Assembly (NCBI RefSeq): GCF_002812485.1
Contig: NZ_CP025003.1
Location: forward strand, 2,046,001 to 2,110,000
Direction of reading: 5' to 3'
Source: Dickeya fangzhongdai
GTDB lineage: Bacteria; Pseudomonadota; Gammaproteobacteria; Enterobacterales; Enterobacteriaceae
Length of the DNA: 64,000 nucleotides
In this document: positions 18,410 to 26,333 of the stretch, in pieces
Layout of the letters: each line of letters begins with the position of its first letter
Numbering within the stretch: position 1 is the stretch's first letter
Notes under the pieces: model-generated
Told to the model about the DNA's origin: nothing
Database searches by the model: none
The model's input: only the letters and a program-made list of their open reading frames with translations
Program-made: the position numbers and the translations under genes

Positions 18410-19795
18410 ATGCGTCAGCCGATCAAAAAATTGCTTATCGCCAACCGGGGGGAAATTGCCGTTCGCATTATTCATGCCGCCCGCAGTCTGGGGATTGCCA
18501 CGGTGGCCGCCTGTAGCGAGGCCGATGTCGATTCGCTGCCCGTGCGTCTGGCGGATGAAAAGGTGCTGCTGGGGCCGGCGCGCGCCGACCAGAGTTACCT
18601 GAATCAGGCCGCGTTGTTGCAGGCGGCCAGCGACAGCGGGGCGGATGCGATACATCCGGGATACGGTTTTCTGTCTGAGAATGCCGCCTTCGCCGACGCG
18701 GTGGAGCAGGCCGGGCTGGTGTTTGTCGGCCCGACGGCGGAAACCATTCGCATGATGGGCGACAAGGCCGTGGCGCGGCACACCGCGCAGGCGGCGGGGG
18801 TGCCGGTTGTGCCCGGTTCGGGGGTGTTGTCGTCGCTGGAGGCGGCGTTACAGGCCGCCACAGAGATCGGCTATCCGTTGCTAATCAAGGCGGCGGCCGG
18901 CGGCGGCGGGCGCGGTATCCGGGTCGTCAATCATGAGGATGACCTGAAACGCGAGTTTCCGATTGCCCAGAGCGAAGCGAGAGCCGCGTTCGGATGCGGC
19001 GATGTCTACCTGGAGTTGTTTATTCGCCATGCTCGTCATATCGAAGTACAAATTCTGGGCGACGGCGAGCGGGCGGTGCATCTGTATGAGCGCGAATGTT
19101 CGTTGCAACGTCGTCGCCAGAAAGTGTTTGAAGAAGCGCCGTCGCCGGCACTGACGTCGACGCAGCGCGAGGCGTTGTGTGGCAGCGCCCTGCAACTGGC
19201 GCAACAGTTACGCTACCGCAGCGCCGGTACGCTGGAATATCTGTTCGATGCCGAGCGGGAACAGTTCTATTTTATCGAAATGAACACCCGCATCCAGGTT
19301 GAACATCCGGTCACGGAGCGGGTTACCGGCGTCGATTTGGTGCAGTGGATGTTGCGTATCGCCGGCGGCGAACCGCTCAGTCTGCGTCAGGAGACGATCG
19401 AGCTGCATGGTCATGCCTGTGAAATGCGCATCAACGCTGAAGATCCGGCGCGTAATTTCTTCCCCTGTCCCGGCGTGGTGGACTCGCTGACCTGGCCGCA
19501 AGGCCCCGGCATTCGCATCGACAGCCATCTGTTTAGCGGTTACCGCGTCCCGCCGTATTACGACTCTCTGCTGGCCAAGCTGGTGGTATCCGGACCGACG
19601 CGCCAGCAGACGCTGGCCCGTGCCGAGCAGGCGCTGAATCAGTTGCGGATCGGCGGCATCACCACCACGCAGTCATTGCATCAATGGCTGCTGACGGATA
19701 CCCGTCTGCGCGCCGGGCACTTTGATACCACCTCGTTGGAAAGCTGGCTGCAGGCGCGAGAAGCCGAATCACTGTCGCTGTCGAAGGAGGCCTGA
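18410..19795 (+). CDS. Biotin carboxylase (AccC-like)
   Basis: 461 aa. Full biotin carboxylase: N-terminal domain (LIANRGEIAVRII, residues 8-20), ATP-grasp glycine loop (KAAAGGGGRGI, about 160-170), catalytic EMNTRIQVEHPVTE (about 290-303) and the C-terminal domain with RINAEDPARNFFPCPG. It carboxylates biotin on the carrier using bicarbonate and ATP. This is not the accBC locus: no accB of full length is adjacent, and it sits inside the pxp operon. Its stop is one base before the pxpB start. Confidence 0.93.
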   Translation: MRQPIKKLLIANRGEIAVRIIHAARSLGIATVAACSEADVDSLPVRLADEKVLLGPARADQSYLNQAALLQAASDSGADAIHPGYGFLSENAAFADAVEQAGLVFVGPTAETIRMMGDKAVARHTAQAAGVPVVPGSGVLSSLEAALQAATEIGYPLLIKAAAGGGGRGIRVVNHEDDLKREFPIAQSEARAAFGCGDVYLELFIRHARHIEVQILGDGERAVHLYERECSLQRRRQKVFEEAPSPALTSTQREALCGSALQLAQQLRYRSAGTLEYLFDAEREQFYFIEMNTRIQVEHPVTERVTGVDLVQWMLRIAGGEPLSLRQETIELHGHACEMRINAEDPARNFFPCPGVVDSLTWPQGPGIRIDSHLFSGYRVPPYYDSLLAKLVVSGPTRQQTLARAEQALNQLRIGGITTTQSLHQWLLTDTRLRAGHFDTTSLESWLQAREAESLSLSKEA

Positions 19796-19796
19796 G

Positions 19797-20678
19797 ATGA
19801 CGTTTCCTGCAATACGCTACACCTTTGGCGGCGATGAGCACCTGTTTGCCGAGATTGACCAAGCAATGTCGCTGGGCGCGTTTTTCCGCGGACTGGCGAT
19901 GACCCGCGCGCTGGAGCAGCAGGCGCTGCCCGGCGTGCTGGATATTTGCCTGGCTAATGCGTCCTTTCAGGTGCGTTTCAATCCGGATGTCATCGCGCCG
20001 CAGGCGCTGCTGGAGAGGGTGCAGAGCACTGAACAGCAGGCGCAGACGATGACGGTGCTCGACACGCGCATCATCGAAATTCCGGTGCTGTACAACGACC
20101 CCTGGACCCACGAAACCCTGATGCGGTTTCGCGATCGCCATCAGGATCCAGCGGCTACCGATCTGGAATATGCCGCGCGCATCAACGGTTATCAGGACGT
20201 GGCGGCGTTCATTGCGGCGCACAGCGGCACGCCGTGGTTCGTGTCGATGGTGGGATTTGTGGCGGGATTGCCGTTCATGTTTCAAATGGTGGAGCAGGCG
20301 CAGCAGCTTCAGGTGCCGAAATACCTGCGACCGCGTACCGATACCCCCAAACTGTCGCTGGGGCACGGCGGCTGTTTCGGCTGTATCTACTCGGTGCGGG
20401 GGGCGGGCGGCTACCAGCTGTTTGGCGTCACTCCGGCGCCGATTTACGACCCGGAACAGCGCCTGGACTATCTGCAATCGTCGATGGTGTTTTTCCGCGC
20501 GGGCGACATCGTGCAGTTCAAACCGATCGATCTGGCACGGTATGAACAGGACGTACAGGCGGTTGAAGCCGGTCGCTTCAGCCTGCGCATTCGCCCGGTA
20601 ACGTTTGAACTGGATAAGTTCCTCGCTGACCCGGCCGGCTATCAACACTATCTTCAGGGGGTACTGTATGCAGGGTAG
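19797..20678 (+). CDS. pxpB: 5-oxoprolinase subunit B-like (KipI / AHS1 domain)
   Basis: 293 aa from ATG 19797, with AAGGAGG upstream and one base after the carboxylase stop. The C-terminal two thirds are the AHS1 (allophanate hydrolase subunit 1, KipI) domain, with the typical GFVAGLPFM and SLGHGGCFGCIYSVRGAGGY-type region (about 180-215). It is longer than E. coli PxpB (about 218 aa), the extra being N-terminal. AHS1 domains form half of the carboxyltransferase part of urea carboxylase, which matters for the neighbouring biotin genes. It overlaps pxpC by 11 bases. Confidence 0.88.
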   Translation: MTFPAIRYTFGGDEHLFAEIDQAMSLGAFFRGLAMTRALEQQALPGVLDICLANASFQVRFNPDVIAPQALLERVQSTEQQAQTMTVLDTRIIEIPVLYNDPWTHETLMRFRDRHQDPAATDLEYAARINGYQDVAAFIAAHSGTPWFVSMVGFVAGLPFMFQMVEQAQQLQVPKYLRPRTDTPKLSLGHGGCFGCIYSVRGAGGYQLFGVTPAPIYDPEQRLDYLQSSMVFFRAGDIVQFKPIDLARYEQDVQAVEAGRFSLRIRPVTFELDKFLADPAGYQHYLQGVLYAG

Positions 20679-21690
20679 TAGCGCGCAGATATCAAGTGTG
20701 CAGATATCGAATGTACGGATCAATGTCATCCGGCCGGGGCTGGCGACCTCAATACAAGATGGCGGTCGCGAAGGCTATTACCACCTCGGTATTCCGCCGT
20801 CCGGTGGGCTGGACCAGTATTCGTTGCGGCTGGCGAATTTGCTGGTGGGCAATCCGGCGCAGGCGGCTGTACTGGAAATGACGTTGCTGGGGCCGGAACT
20901 GCAGTTTGAGGGCGATGCGCTGGTGGCGGTGTGCGGGGCGCGGATGCCGCCGCTGCTGGACGGTATGGCGATGCCGATGGATACCTCGTTTGCGGTGCGT
21001 GCCGGTCAGGTACTGCGGTTTGCGCCGACGACGGCCGGGTGCCGCGCCTATCTGGCGGTGGCGGGCGGCATCGCGGTGCCGGAGGTACTGGACAGCCGTT
21101 CGACCTATGCGCTCGGCGCGCTGGGCGGTTATCAGGGGCGTCGACTGGCCGCCAATGATGTGCTGCCGGTAGGGACGCCGTACCGTAAAACGGCGCCGGA
21201 TGTGACCGTGCCGGCCGACTGTCTCCAGCCGCTCGACAAGCGCGTGACGCTGCGCATGGTGACCGGGTTATACATTCACCGCCTGACCCCGGCGGCGGTA
21301 GAACAGTTTTTTGCCGATGACTGGCGGGTCGGCACCGAAGCCGACCGCATCGGCTACCGGCTCAAGGGCGGGGCGCCGCTGGCGTTTGAACCGCGTACGC
21401 CACCGTTTGGCGCCGGCTCTGATCCGTCCAATATCGTCGATGCCTGTTACCCCATCGGCTCGGTGCAGGTGCCGGGTGGTCTGGAGCCGATCATTCTGTT
21501 GCGCGATGCGGTGTCCGGCGGTGGTTACATGACGCTGGGGACGGTGATAAGCAGCGATCTGGACATCATCGGGCAACTACAACCCCACTATGGCGTTCGT
21601 TTTGCGCCTGTATCGCTGGAGGAGGCGCTGGCCGCCCGGCAACACTATCGCCGCCGTCTTGAACGGCTGACGCTGTTATTAACGAACTGA
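20668..21690 (+). CDS. pxpC: 5-oxoprolinase subunit C-like (KipA / AHS2 domain)
   Basis: 340 aa from ATG 20668, which overlaps the pxpB stop. Biotin-dependent carboxyltransferase-like AHS2 domain: IRPGLATSIQDGGREGYYHLGIPPSGGLDQ (split about residues 17-46), and near the end the conserved DPSNIVDA and GYMTLGTVISSDLDIIGQ regions. With PxpB it makes the two-part catalytic core of 5-oxoprolinases and of urea carboxylase. A run of near-identical ISSVQIS/ISNVRIN residues near the start comes from a short DNA repeat. Last gene of the tightly packed part of the operon. Confidence 0.9.
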   Translation: MQGSSAQISSVQISNVRINVIRPGLATSIQDGGREGYYHLGIPPSGGLDQYSLRLANLLVGNPAQAAVLEMTLLGPELQFEGDALVAVCGARMPPLLDGMAMPMDTSFAVRAGQVLRFAPTTAGCRAYLAVAGGIAVPEVLDSRSTYALGALGGYQGRRLAANDVLPVGTPYRKTAPDVTVPADCLQPLDKRVTLRMVTGLYIHRLTPAAVEQFFADDWRVGTEADRIGYRLKGGAPLAFEPRTPPFGAGSDPSNIVDACYPIGSVQVPGGLEPIILLRDAVSGGGYMTLGTVISSDLDIIGQLQPHYGVRFAPVSLEEALAARQHYRRRLERLTLLLTN

Positions 21691-21904
21691 CGTTAACGCA
21701 CTGATTTCAGACGGTCCCGCCGATTTTTCCCTGCGCCAACACCAGGAACGGCAACGGCGGCGGGACCTCGTCTGACATACCGAACTACCTGAACGACCGT
21801 GCGGCTTTTGCCGCGGCGGCGGGTGGGTTCGGCCATAACGCATGCCGGCATGCCGTATGACGCTGGCGGCATGTCATTAAATACGGGTCTGTGGAGGGGT
21901 TGCG

Positions 21905-23209
21905 ATGGCTGAGGTATCTGATGTTCAGGGGGCAGCGGCGGCATCGCCTGCCGATACGGTGTCCGCAACGGAGCGTATGGGAAAACTATCGCTGACCATG
22001 GCCTGGTGGGCGGTGTGCAGCGCGATTTTCTATATTGTGGTAGGGGCGTCGCTGGCGCTGAATTACGGTGCGCGCAATGCCATTATCGGTATGGTGTTAT
22101 CCGTCGTGTGCTACGGTTTGATCAACGCAGCCATTAGCCGCTTCGCTATTCGCAGCGGCCTGTCGGTGGCGGCATTTTCCGGCCAGCTGTTCGGCCAGGC
22201 GGGGTCGGCGCTGGCGACGCTGATCTTTTTCTCCACCGCCATTTATTACGCGGTGTTTGAAGGTTCGGTGATTGCGTTCGCCATCAATCACCTGTTCCCG
22301 TCGCTGGATTACCACTGGGCCGCGCTGCTGGTGGTGCTCTACAGCGTGCCGCTGATTTTCGGCAGCGTGCAGCACTGGCTGGACAAGTTCAACGGCGTGC
22401 TGCTGCCGTTTTATCTGCTCGGGCTGGCGCTGACGGTGGCGGTGTCTATTCAGCATTATGGCTATCAGCCGCAATGGTTGTCATTCGGCCCGGCATCGCC
22501 GCCCGCCTATGGCTGGTGGAACTGCTTCACCTACTACATGGGGGTGTGGATTTTGATGATGTACACCTTCGATTACGCCCGGTTTGGCCGTCAGGAAGAC
22601 AGCCGGTACCACGCGCGCATCAATTTCGGTATGCCGTTCTATCTGATCACGTTTCTGTTGAACGGGGTGGTCGGCATCTATCTGGTCAGCAGTTTTGCCC
22701 AGCAGAATGGTGTCAGTGAAACCGCGGTGGTGGTGAATATCCTCAATCTGCTGGGATTCTGGGGACTGTTGTTCGTGTGGGTGACTCAGACGCGCATCAA
22801 TACCGCCAACTATTATCTGGCTACCGTCAACATGCAGGTGTTTTTTGATCGCCTGCTGCGGCTGCGTTATCGCAAGATTGTCTGGGCCTGCGTGGTAGGG
22901 GCGGCGGTCTATGTCCTGATGCTGGCGGATGTGTTCGCCTATATTTTGCAGGCGCTGGCCTACCAGGGGGTATTTGTGGTGGCGTGGGTCGGCGTGGCGC
23001 TGGCGCATATCGCCTTTCACCGTGCGCAACCCACCGCAGCGCCGGTGCGCGCGTTTAATCCGACCGGTCTCGGCGCCTGGCTGCTGAGCGTGATAGCCGG
23101 GGTGGCATTGATGCACGGCAGCGCCGTGTTGCAGTCGTTTTCCGCGCCGGTGACCTTTGCCGTCGCGCTGGTGCTGTACGGGTTGTTGCCGCACAAGCGT
23201 AGCGCCTGA
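21905..23209 (+). CDS. NCS1-family permease (cytosine/hydantoin/allantoin type)
   Basis: 434 aa with twelve membrane segments and the NCS1/CodB fold. NCS1 carriers take up nucleobases, hydantoins, allantoin and related cyclic amides with sodium or protons. ATG 21905 follows GAGGGG. It lies 214 bp after pxpC in the same direction and most likely imports the substrate of the Pxp/biotin enzyme, which would then be a cyclic amide or ureide. That link is inference from position. The 214-bp gap shows no gene and no clear terminator. Confidence 0.85.
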   Translation: MAEVSDVQGAAAASPADTVSATERMGKLSLTMAWWAVCSAIFYIVVGASLALNYGARNAIIGMVLSVVCYGLINAAISRFAIRSGLSVAAFSGQLFGQAGSALATLIFFSTAIYYAVFEGSVIAFAINHLFPSLDYHWAALLVVLYSVPLIFGSVQHWLDKFNGVLLPFYLLGLALTVAVSIQHYGYQPQWLSFGPASPPAYGWWNCFTYYMGVWILMMYTFDYARFGRQEDSRYHARINFGMPFYLITFLLNGVVGIYLVSSFAQQNGVSETAVVVNILNLLGFWGLLFVWVTQTRINTANYYLATVNMQVFFDRLLRLRYRKIVWACVVGAAVYVLMLADVFAYILQALAYQGVFVVAWVGVALAHIAFHRAQPTAAPVRAFNPTGLGAWLLSVIAGVALMHGSAVLQSFSAPVTFAVALVLYGLLPHKRSA

Positions 23210-23266
23210 AAGCGCAGGGCAGGGATGCCCGCTCGCCGCCTGCGCGCACATTTTTCAGCCATTGGC

Positions 23267-23294
23267 CTTGAAAAAATCGAACGCGAGTCTATAT
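23267..23294 (+). promoter_or_regulatory. Candidate heat-shock (sigma-32) promoter of the hsp20 gene
   Basis: CTTGAAA at 23267-23273 matches the sigma-32 -35 element exactly. After a 14-base spacer a TCTATAT element (23288-23294) fits the -10 only partly (consensus CCCCATNT). It is about 80 bp before the start codon. Confidence 0.5.
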
Positions 23295-23376
23295 GAAAAG
23301 GTGAAAGCAAGACACTGTCGTTGCCTTGCGGTTTGCACTTTTGAATGTGTGTAACGATATATTCAGGAGGTTAACC

Positions 23377-23865
23377 ATGGCATTCAAACCCATGTCTTTA
23401 TTTCCGGCAATCACCGACTCGCTGTTCTCTGACCGTTTCAACCGTATCGACCGGTTGTTCAGCCAATTGACCGGCGATACGCCGCTCACTGCGGCGCCAT
23501 CCTACGACATCCGCCGGCTTGACGATACGCACTATGGCATCACGGTTAGCGTGCCCGGCTGGCGTGAAGAGGAACTGGAGATCAGCACGCATGGCGGTCA
23601 GCTCACTATCAGCGGCAAACGTAAGGAAGACGTGTCGGAAGCGGAGCAGGAGCAGGACGGCTGGCTCTATCGCGGCATTAGCCACACTGATTTCAGCATC
23701 AGTTATTCATTGCCGGAGCATGTTAATGTAGAAAGCGCGCATCTGGAAAATGGCCTGCTGACCGTCACGTTAAAGCAGGATATTCCGGAAAACGAAAAGC
23801 CGAAAAAAATTGCCATTGAAAACCGCAATCAGGCGGGGGTTCAGGCATTGGAACACGAACATTAA
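23377..23865 (+). CDS. Small heat-shock protein, Hsp20/IbpA family
   Basis: 162 aa from ATG 23377 behind a strong AGGAGG. Alpha-crystallin domain at about residues 35-130, including the GWREEELEISTHGGQLTISGKR strand region and the conserved LENGLLTVTL motif near 120. These ATP-independent chaperones hold unfolding proteins until DnaK/ClpB act. It differs from E. coli IbpA/IbpB in its acidic, histidine-bearing C-terminus and is probably an additional Hsp20. Single gene with a likely sigma-32 promoter and its own terminator. Confidence 0.93.
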   Translation: MAFKPMSLFPAITDSLFSDRFNRIDRLFSQLTGDTPLTAAPSYDIRRLDDTHYGITVSVPGWREEELEISTHGGQLTISGKRKEDVSEAEQEQDGWLYRGISHTDFSISYSLPEHVNVESAHLENGLLTVTLKQDIPENEKPKKIAIENRNQAGVQALEHEH

Positions 23866-23894
23866 TTTTTTCTTATTCCTCATTAAGATGTTTT

Positions 23895-23921
23895 GCCCCG
23901 ATAGTATCGGGGCTTTTTTTT
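23895..23921 (+). terminator. Intrinsic terminator after hsp20
   Basis: 8-bp GC-rich stem (23895-23902 with 23906-23913), 3-nt loop, then eight T residues. This isolates the heat-shock gene from the next cluster. Confidence 0.93.
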
Positions 23922-24270
23922 AATAATTCAGGAGCGCTTATCTGATATTGATGGGAACGTTGCAGGTTGTCGATTGCTGTATGGAAATATTTATTCCCTT
24001 TTGTTTTATAACGATAGTTTTTCTGCTGCGACAGTTGGGAGTATTCCGATGTCGATATGGGAGATGCCGAATAATATCTATTTTACTCATCTGGATTGAG
24101 AGTGTTTAATCTGAGCATTAATTATGCTTCATCTTTTATAATGGCATTTTTTGCACTGAAGATAACATAACAAAAATTATTGTGTATGGACTGTATGGTG
24201 TAGGGATAGTCTGGCTGAACTGGTGTTTGGGTTGTATCCACTTTTCACTAGAATGGCAGAGGTGCTTGCT
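23922..24270 (+). promoter_or_regulatory. AT-rich leader of the small-secreted-protein cluster
   Basis: About 350 bp, clearly AT-richer than flanking core DNA, without a supported gene. Several TATAAT-like hexamers occur (for example TTTATAATGG near 24134), so the promoter of the following cluster is likely here; no operator is recognised. Confidence 0.45.
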
Positions 24271-24642
24271 ATGAAATACGTGGTAGGGTTGGTTTTTATA
24301 ACGTCAGCATTCGTGCTTTTAGATACGGCAGAGGCCAGAGATAAGAATTTGTATTCTGGTGATACTTATCTGATTAACGAAAGTGGTTATTGTGCTGATG
24401 TCTATAGAAAAGATAAACAGCTTTTTAGCAATAACCAGGAGCATATTTACTTTAAAGATGATTCTGGTGATGTTATACCGGCAAATCATCCTGTGTATCT
24501 TAAGGTTGATTTTTACAAAAATGACAAGCGGGATAGCAATGTCGCCACTGTGCCTTGTCATGGCGAATTGTATATGAAAAGAAATAAACACTTGAAAATA
24601 GATACGCCGCTTTCTGCACTAAGCACGGACGATGCCAGGTAA
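24271..24642 (+). CDS. Small secreted two-cysteine protein 1
   Basis: 123 aa from ATG 24271, preceded by CAGAGGTG, the same ribosome site used by the next two genes. A Sec signal peptide ends about residue 21 (AEA-RDK), leaving about 100 residues. It shares with its two neighbours the pattern SGYC-x3-YR-x-D-K, an aromatic YF strand, HP-x2-L-x-V-x-FY, and a second Cys about 60 residues after the first. The two cysteines probably form a disulfide in the periplasm. AT-rich relative to the exporter genes that follow. I recognise no family. Confidence 0.75.
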   Translation: MKYVVGLVFITSAFVLLDTAEARDKNLYSGDTYLINESGYCADVYRKDKQLFSNNQEHIYFKDDSGDVIPANHPVYLKVDFYKNDKRDSNVATVPCHGELYMKRNKHLKIDTPLSALSTDDAR

Positions 24643-24729
24643 TGAAGAGAGTGCTGAATGCATAGGTAAATGAAAATATTTCATTGGTTATTTTTACAAT
24701 ATCCACTTTTACAACATCAGAGGTGAATT

Positions 24730-25119
24730 ATGAAATATGGTAAATGGTTTTTTTCCTTCGCTGTCGGGGGATGTCTGTTGTCTGCCACGATGGTACAGGC
24801 GGACAAGTCAAAATCGATATTCGTCAAATACCAGCCAGGTAAAACCGAAACGGGCGTACATAATTCGAGTGGCTATTGTGTCGCGTTATATCGACCAGAT
24901 GGTAAAGATATAAATAATGCGCATTATTTTGAGCTAGGTAATGGTCATTTCAATCAGTTGCCTGGCGATCACCCTGCAAAGCTTCATGTTATTTATGTGC
25001 CCAGTTCATCTTCAGATACTAAAACTAGCTGTGGCAACAATGTAGATGCTTCATCGAATAAAACAAGAAAAAATGTGCATTTTAATCGCACGGTCGTTGA
25101 TATAAACCCACCAAGTTAA
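24730..25119 (+). CDS. Small secreted two-cysteine protein 2
   Basis: 129 aa. Signal peptide to about residue 24 (VQA-DKS). Conserved SSGYCVALYR-x-DGK (about 46-58), DHP-x-KLHV near the centre, second cysteine in TSCG, then NVHFNR. Ser/Thr/Asn-rich near the C-terminus. RBS CAGAGGTGAATT. It lies 87 bp after copy 1 in the same direction with no terminator between. Function unknown; context suggests it is a substrate or partner of the exporter downstream. Confidence 0.75.
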   Translation: MKYGKWFFSFAVGGCLLSATMVQADKSKSIFVKYQPGKTETGVHNSSGYCVALYRPDGKDINNAHYFELGNGHFNQLPGDHPAKLHVIYVPSSSSDTKTSCGNNVDASSNKTRKNVHFNRTVVDINPPS

Positions 25120-25212
25120 TGGTGCATGGTATCGCTAAATTTGTACGCGTTGTCGTCATCATAATGAGTGTGAAATAAAACGTTTTTTATTTAATACTAC
25201 CAGAGGTGAATC

Positions 25213-25593
25213 ATGAAGCATGTTGAAAAGTTTCTTTCTGCTTCGACTATAACCTTCGCCCTCATGCTGTCGGGGATGGCAGCGGCAAAGAATGAAGAGG
25301 TTTTTTCTAAAAATACGCATTTGGGAAATGCAAGTGGGTATTGCGTCGCTCTTTCCCGAATGGACCATAAAGATTTTAGCGATAATAAGTCGGTGTATTA
25401 CATGCCGGATGATTACCTGGAGGCCACTATCGCCGCGACTACTGCCGTTCCCCGGCCGATAAAACTCCATGTCGTTTTTTATAAAAGTTCGAAAAATGAC
25501 ACGCTACAGCAATGTGGCGGCAGCAAATACAGGGAAAAAGATAAGCATTTTTATCGCGAGTTTGATGTGATAAGCATGGACGATGTGTCGTGA
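25213..25593 (+). CDS. Small secreted two-cysteine protein 3
   Basis: 126 aa. Signal peptide to about residue 25 (AAA-KNE). Conserved ASGYCVALSR-x-DHKD (about 41-53), IKLHVVFYKSSKND, second cysteine in QQCGG, then KHFYREFD. RBS CAGAGGTGAATC, nearly the same string as copy 2. The end of this gene overlaps the first possible start codon of the ABC ATPase gene, tying the small proteins to the exporter operon. Confidence 0.78.
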   Translation: MKHVEKFLSASTITFALMLSGMAAAKNEEVFSKNTHLGNASGYCVALSRMDHKDFSDNKSVYYMPDDYLEATIAATTAVPRPIKLHVVFYKSSKNDTLQQCGGSKYREKDKHFYREFDVISMDDVS

Positions 25594-26326
25594 TGGTTTA
25601 TTTGCCGTACTCCACGGCAGTTATCGCTCACTGCTTTTCGTGGGGGGTGCGGTCGGGAAACGGATACCTGTGATTCGGATCGAAAATTTGCACCACCGTT
25701 ATGGTGACACGGTGATCTTGCGTGCGCTTTCATTACATATCCGGCACGGAGAAACCTGCGCTATTCTCGGCCGCTCCGGCAGCGGCAAGAGTACGTTGCT
25801 CAATGTGCTGGGGCTGCTGGAGCCGCTACAGCAGGGCAGCTATCACCTGGATGGCGAGGATATTCGGCAGTGTTCCGCCAGTTTGCGGGCCTGGTTGCGT
25901 AATCAAAAACTGGGGTTTGTGTTCCAGCATTTTCATTTGCTGACCAGCCATAACGTGCTGGATAACGTGGCGTTGCCGCTATTGTATCGGAATGTCCCGG
26001 TTGTGCAGGCCCGCCGCCGCGCCGCAGGGGTTCTGGGCGAATTGGGCATGTATTCGCATCGTCTGCAACGCCCGGCAGCACTGTCCGGCGGGCAGCGCCA
26101 GCGGGTCGCATTGGCCCGGGCGCTGGTGGGCGAGCCGGCCGTGTTGCTGGCTGATGAACCGACCGGCAATCTGGATGCTGAAACCGCGCAGGAAATCCTC
26201 AACCTGTTGCTGGACATCAACCGCCAGCGGGCGTTAACCATCGTCATGGTGACCCATGACGAACGATTGGCGCAGCGGCTGCAGCGGCGTTGCCGCATGC
26301 ATGATGGTACGCTGGTCGGGGAGTGA
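25583..26326 (+). CDS. ABC exporter ATPase, MacB/LolD type
   Basis: Up to 247 aa. Walker A GRSGSGKST, Q-loop FVFQHFHL, signature LSGGQRQRVALARAL, Walker B VLLADEPTGNLD and H-loop VTHDE are all intact, in the LolD/MacB subfamily pattern (TGNLDAETA). The start is uncertain: ATG 25583 overlaps the previous gene, and in-frame GTG codons at 25640 and 25670 would give 228 or 218 aa, closer to the usual length. It drives the separate FtsX-type permease encoded next, not fused to it as in MacB. Confidence 0.9.
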   Translation: MCRDGLFAVLHGSYRSLLFVGGAVGKRIPVIRIENLHHRYGDTVILRALSLHIRHGETCAILGRSGSGKSTLLNVLGLLEPLQQGSYHLDGEDIRQCSASLRAWLRNQKLGFVFQHFHLLTSHNVLDNVALPLLYRNVPVVQARRRAAGVLGELGMYSHRLQRPAALSGGQRQRVALARALVGEPAVLLADEPTGNLDAETAQEILNLLLDINRQRALTIVMVTHDERLAQRLQRRCRMHDGTLVGE

Positions 26327-26333
26327 ACACGCC

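Noticed and set aside
19659..20729. 356-codon minus-strand frame opposite pxpB
   Set aside because: Antisense shadow of a GC-rich gene inside a tightly packed plus-strand operon; no recognisable domain.
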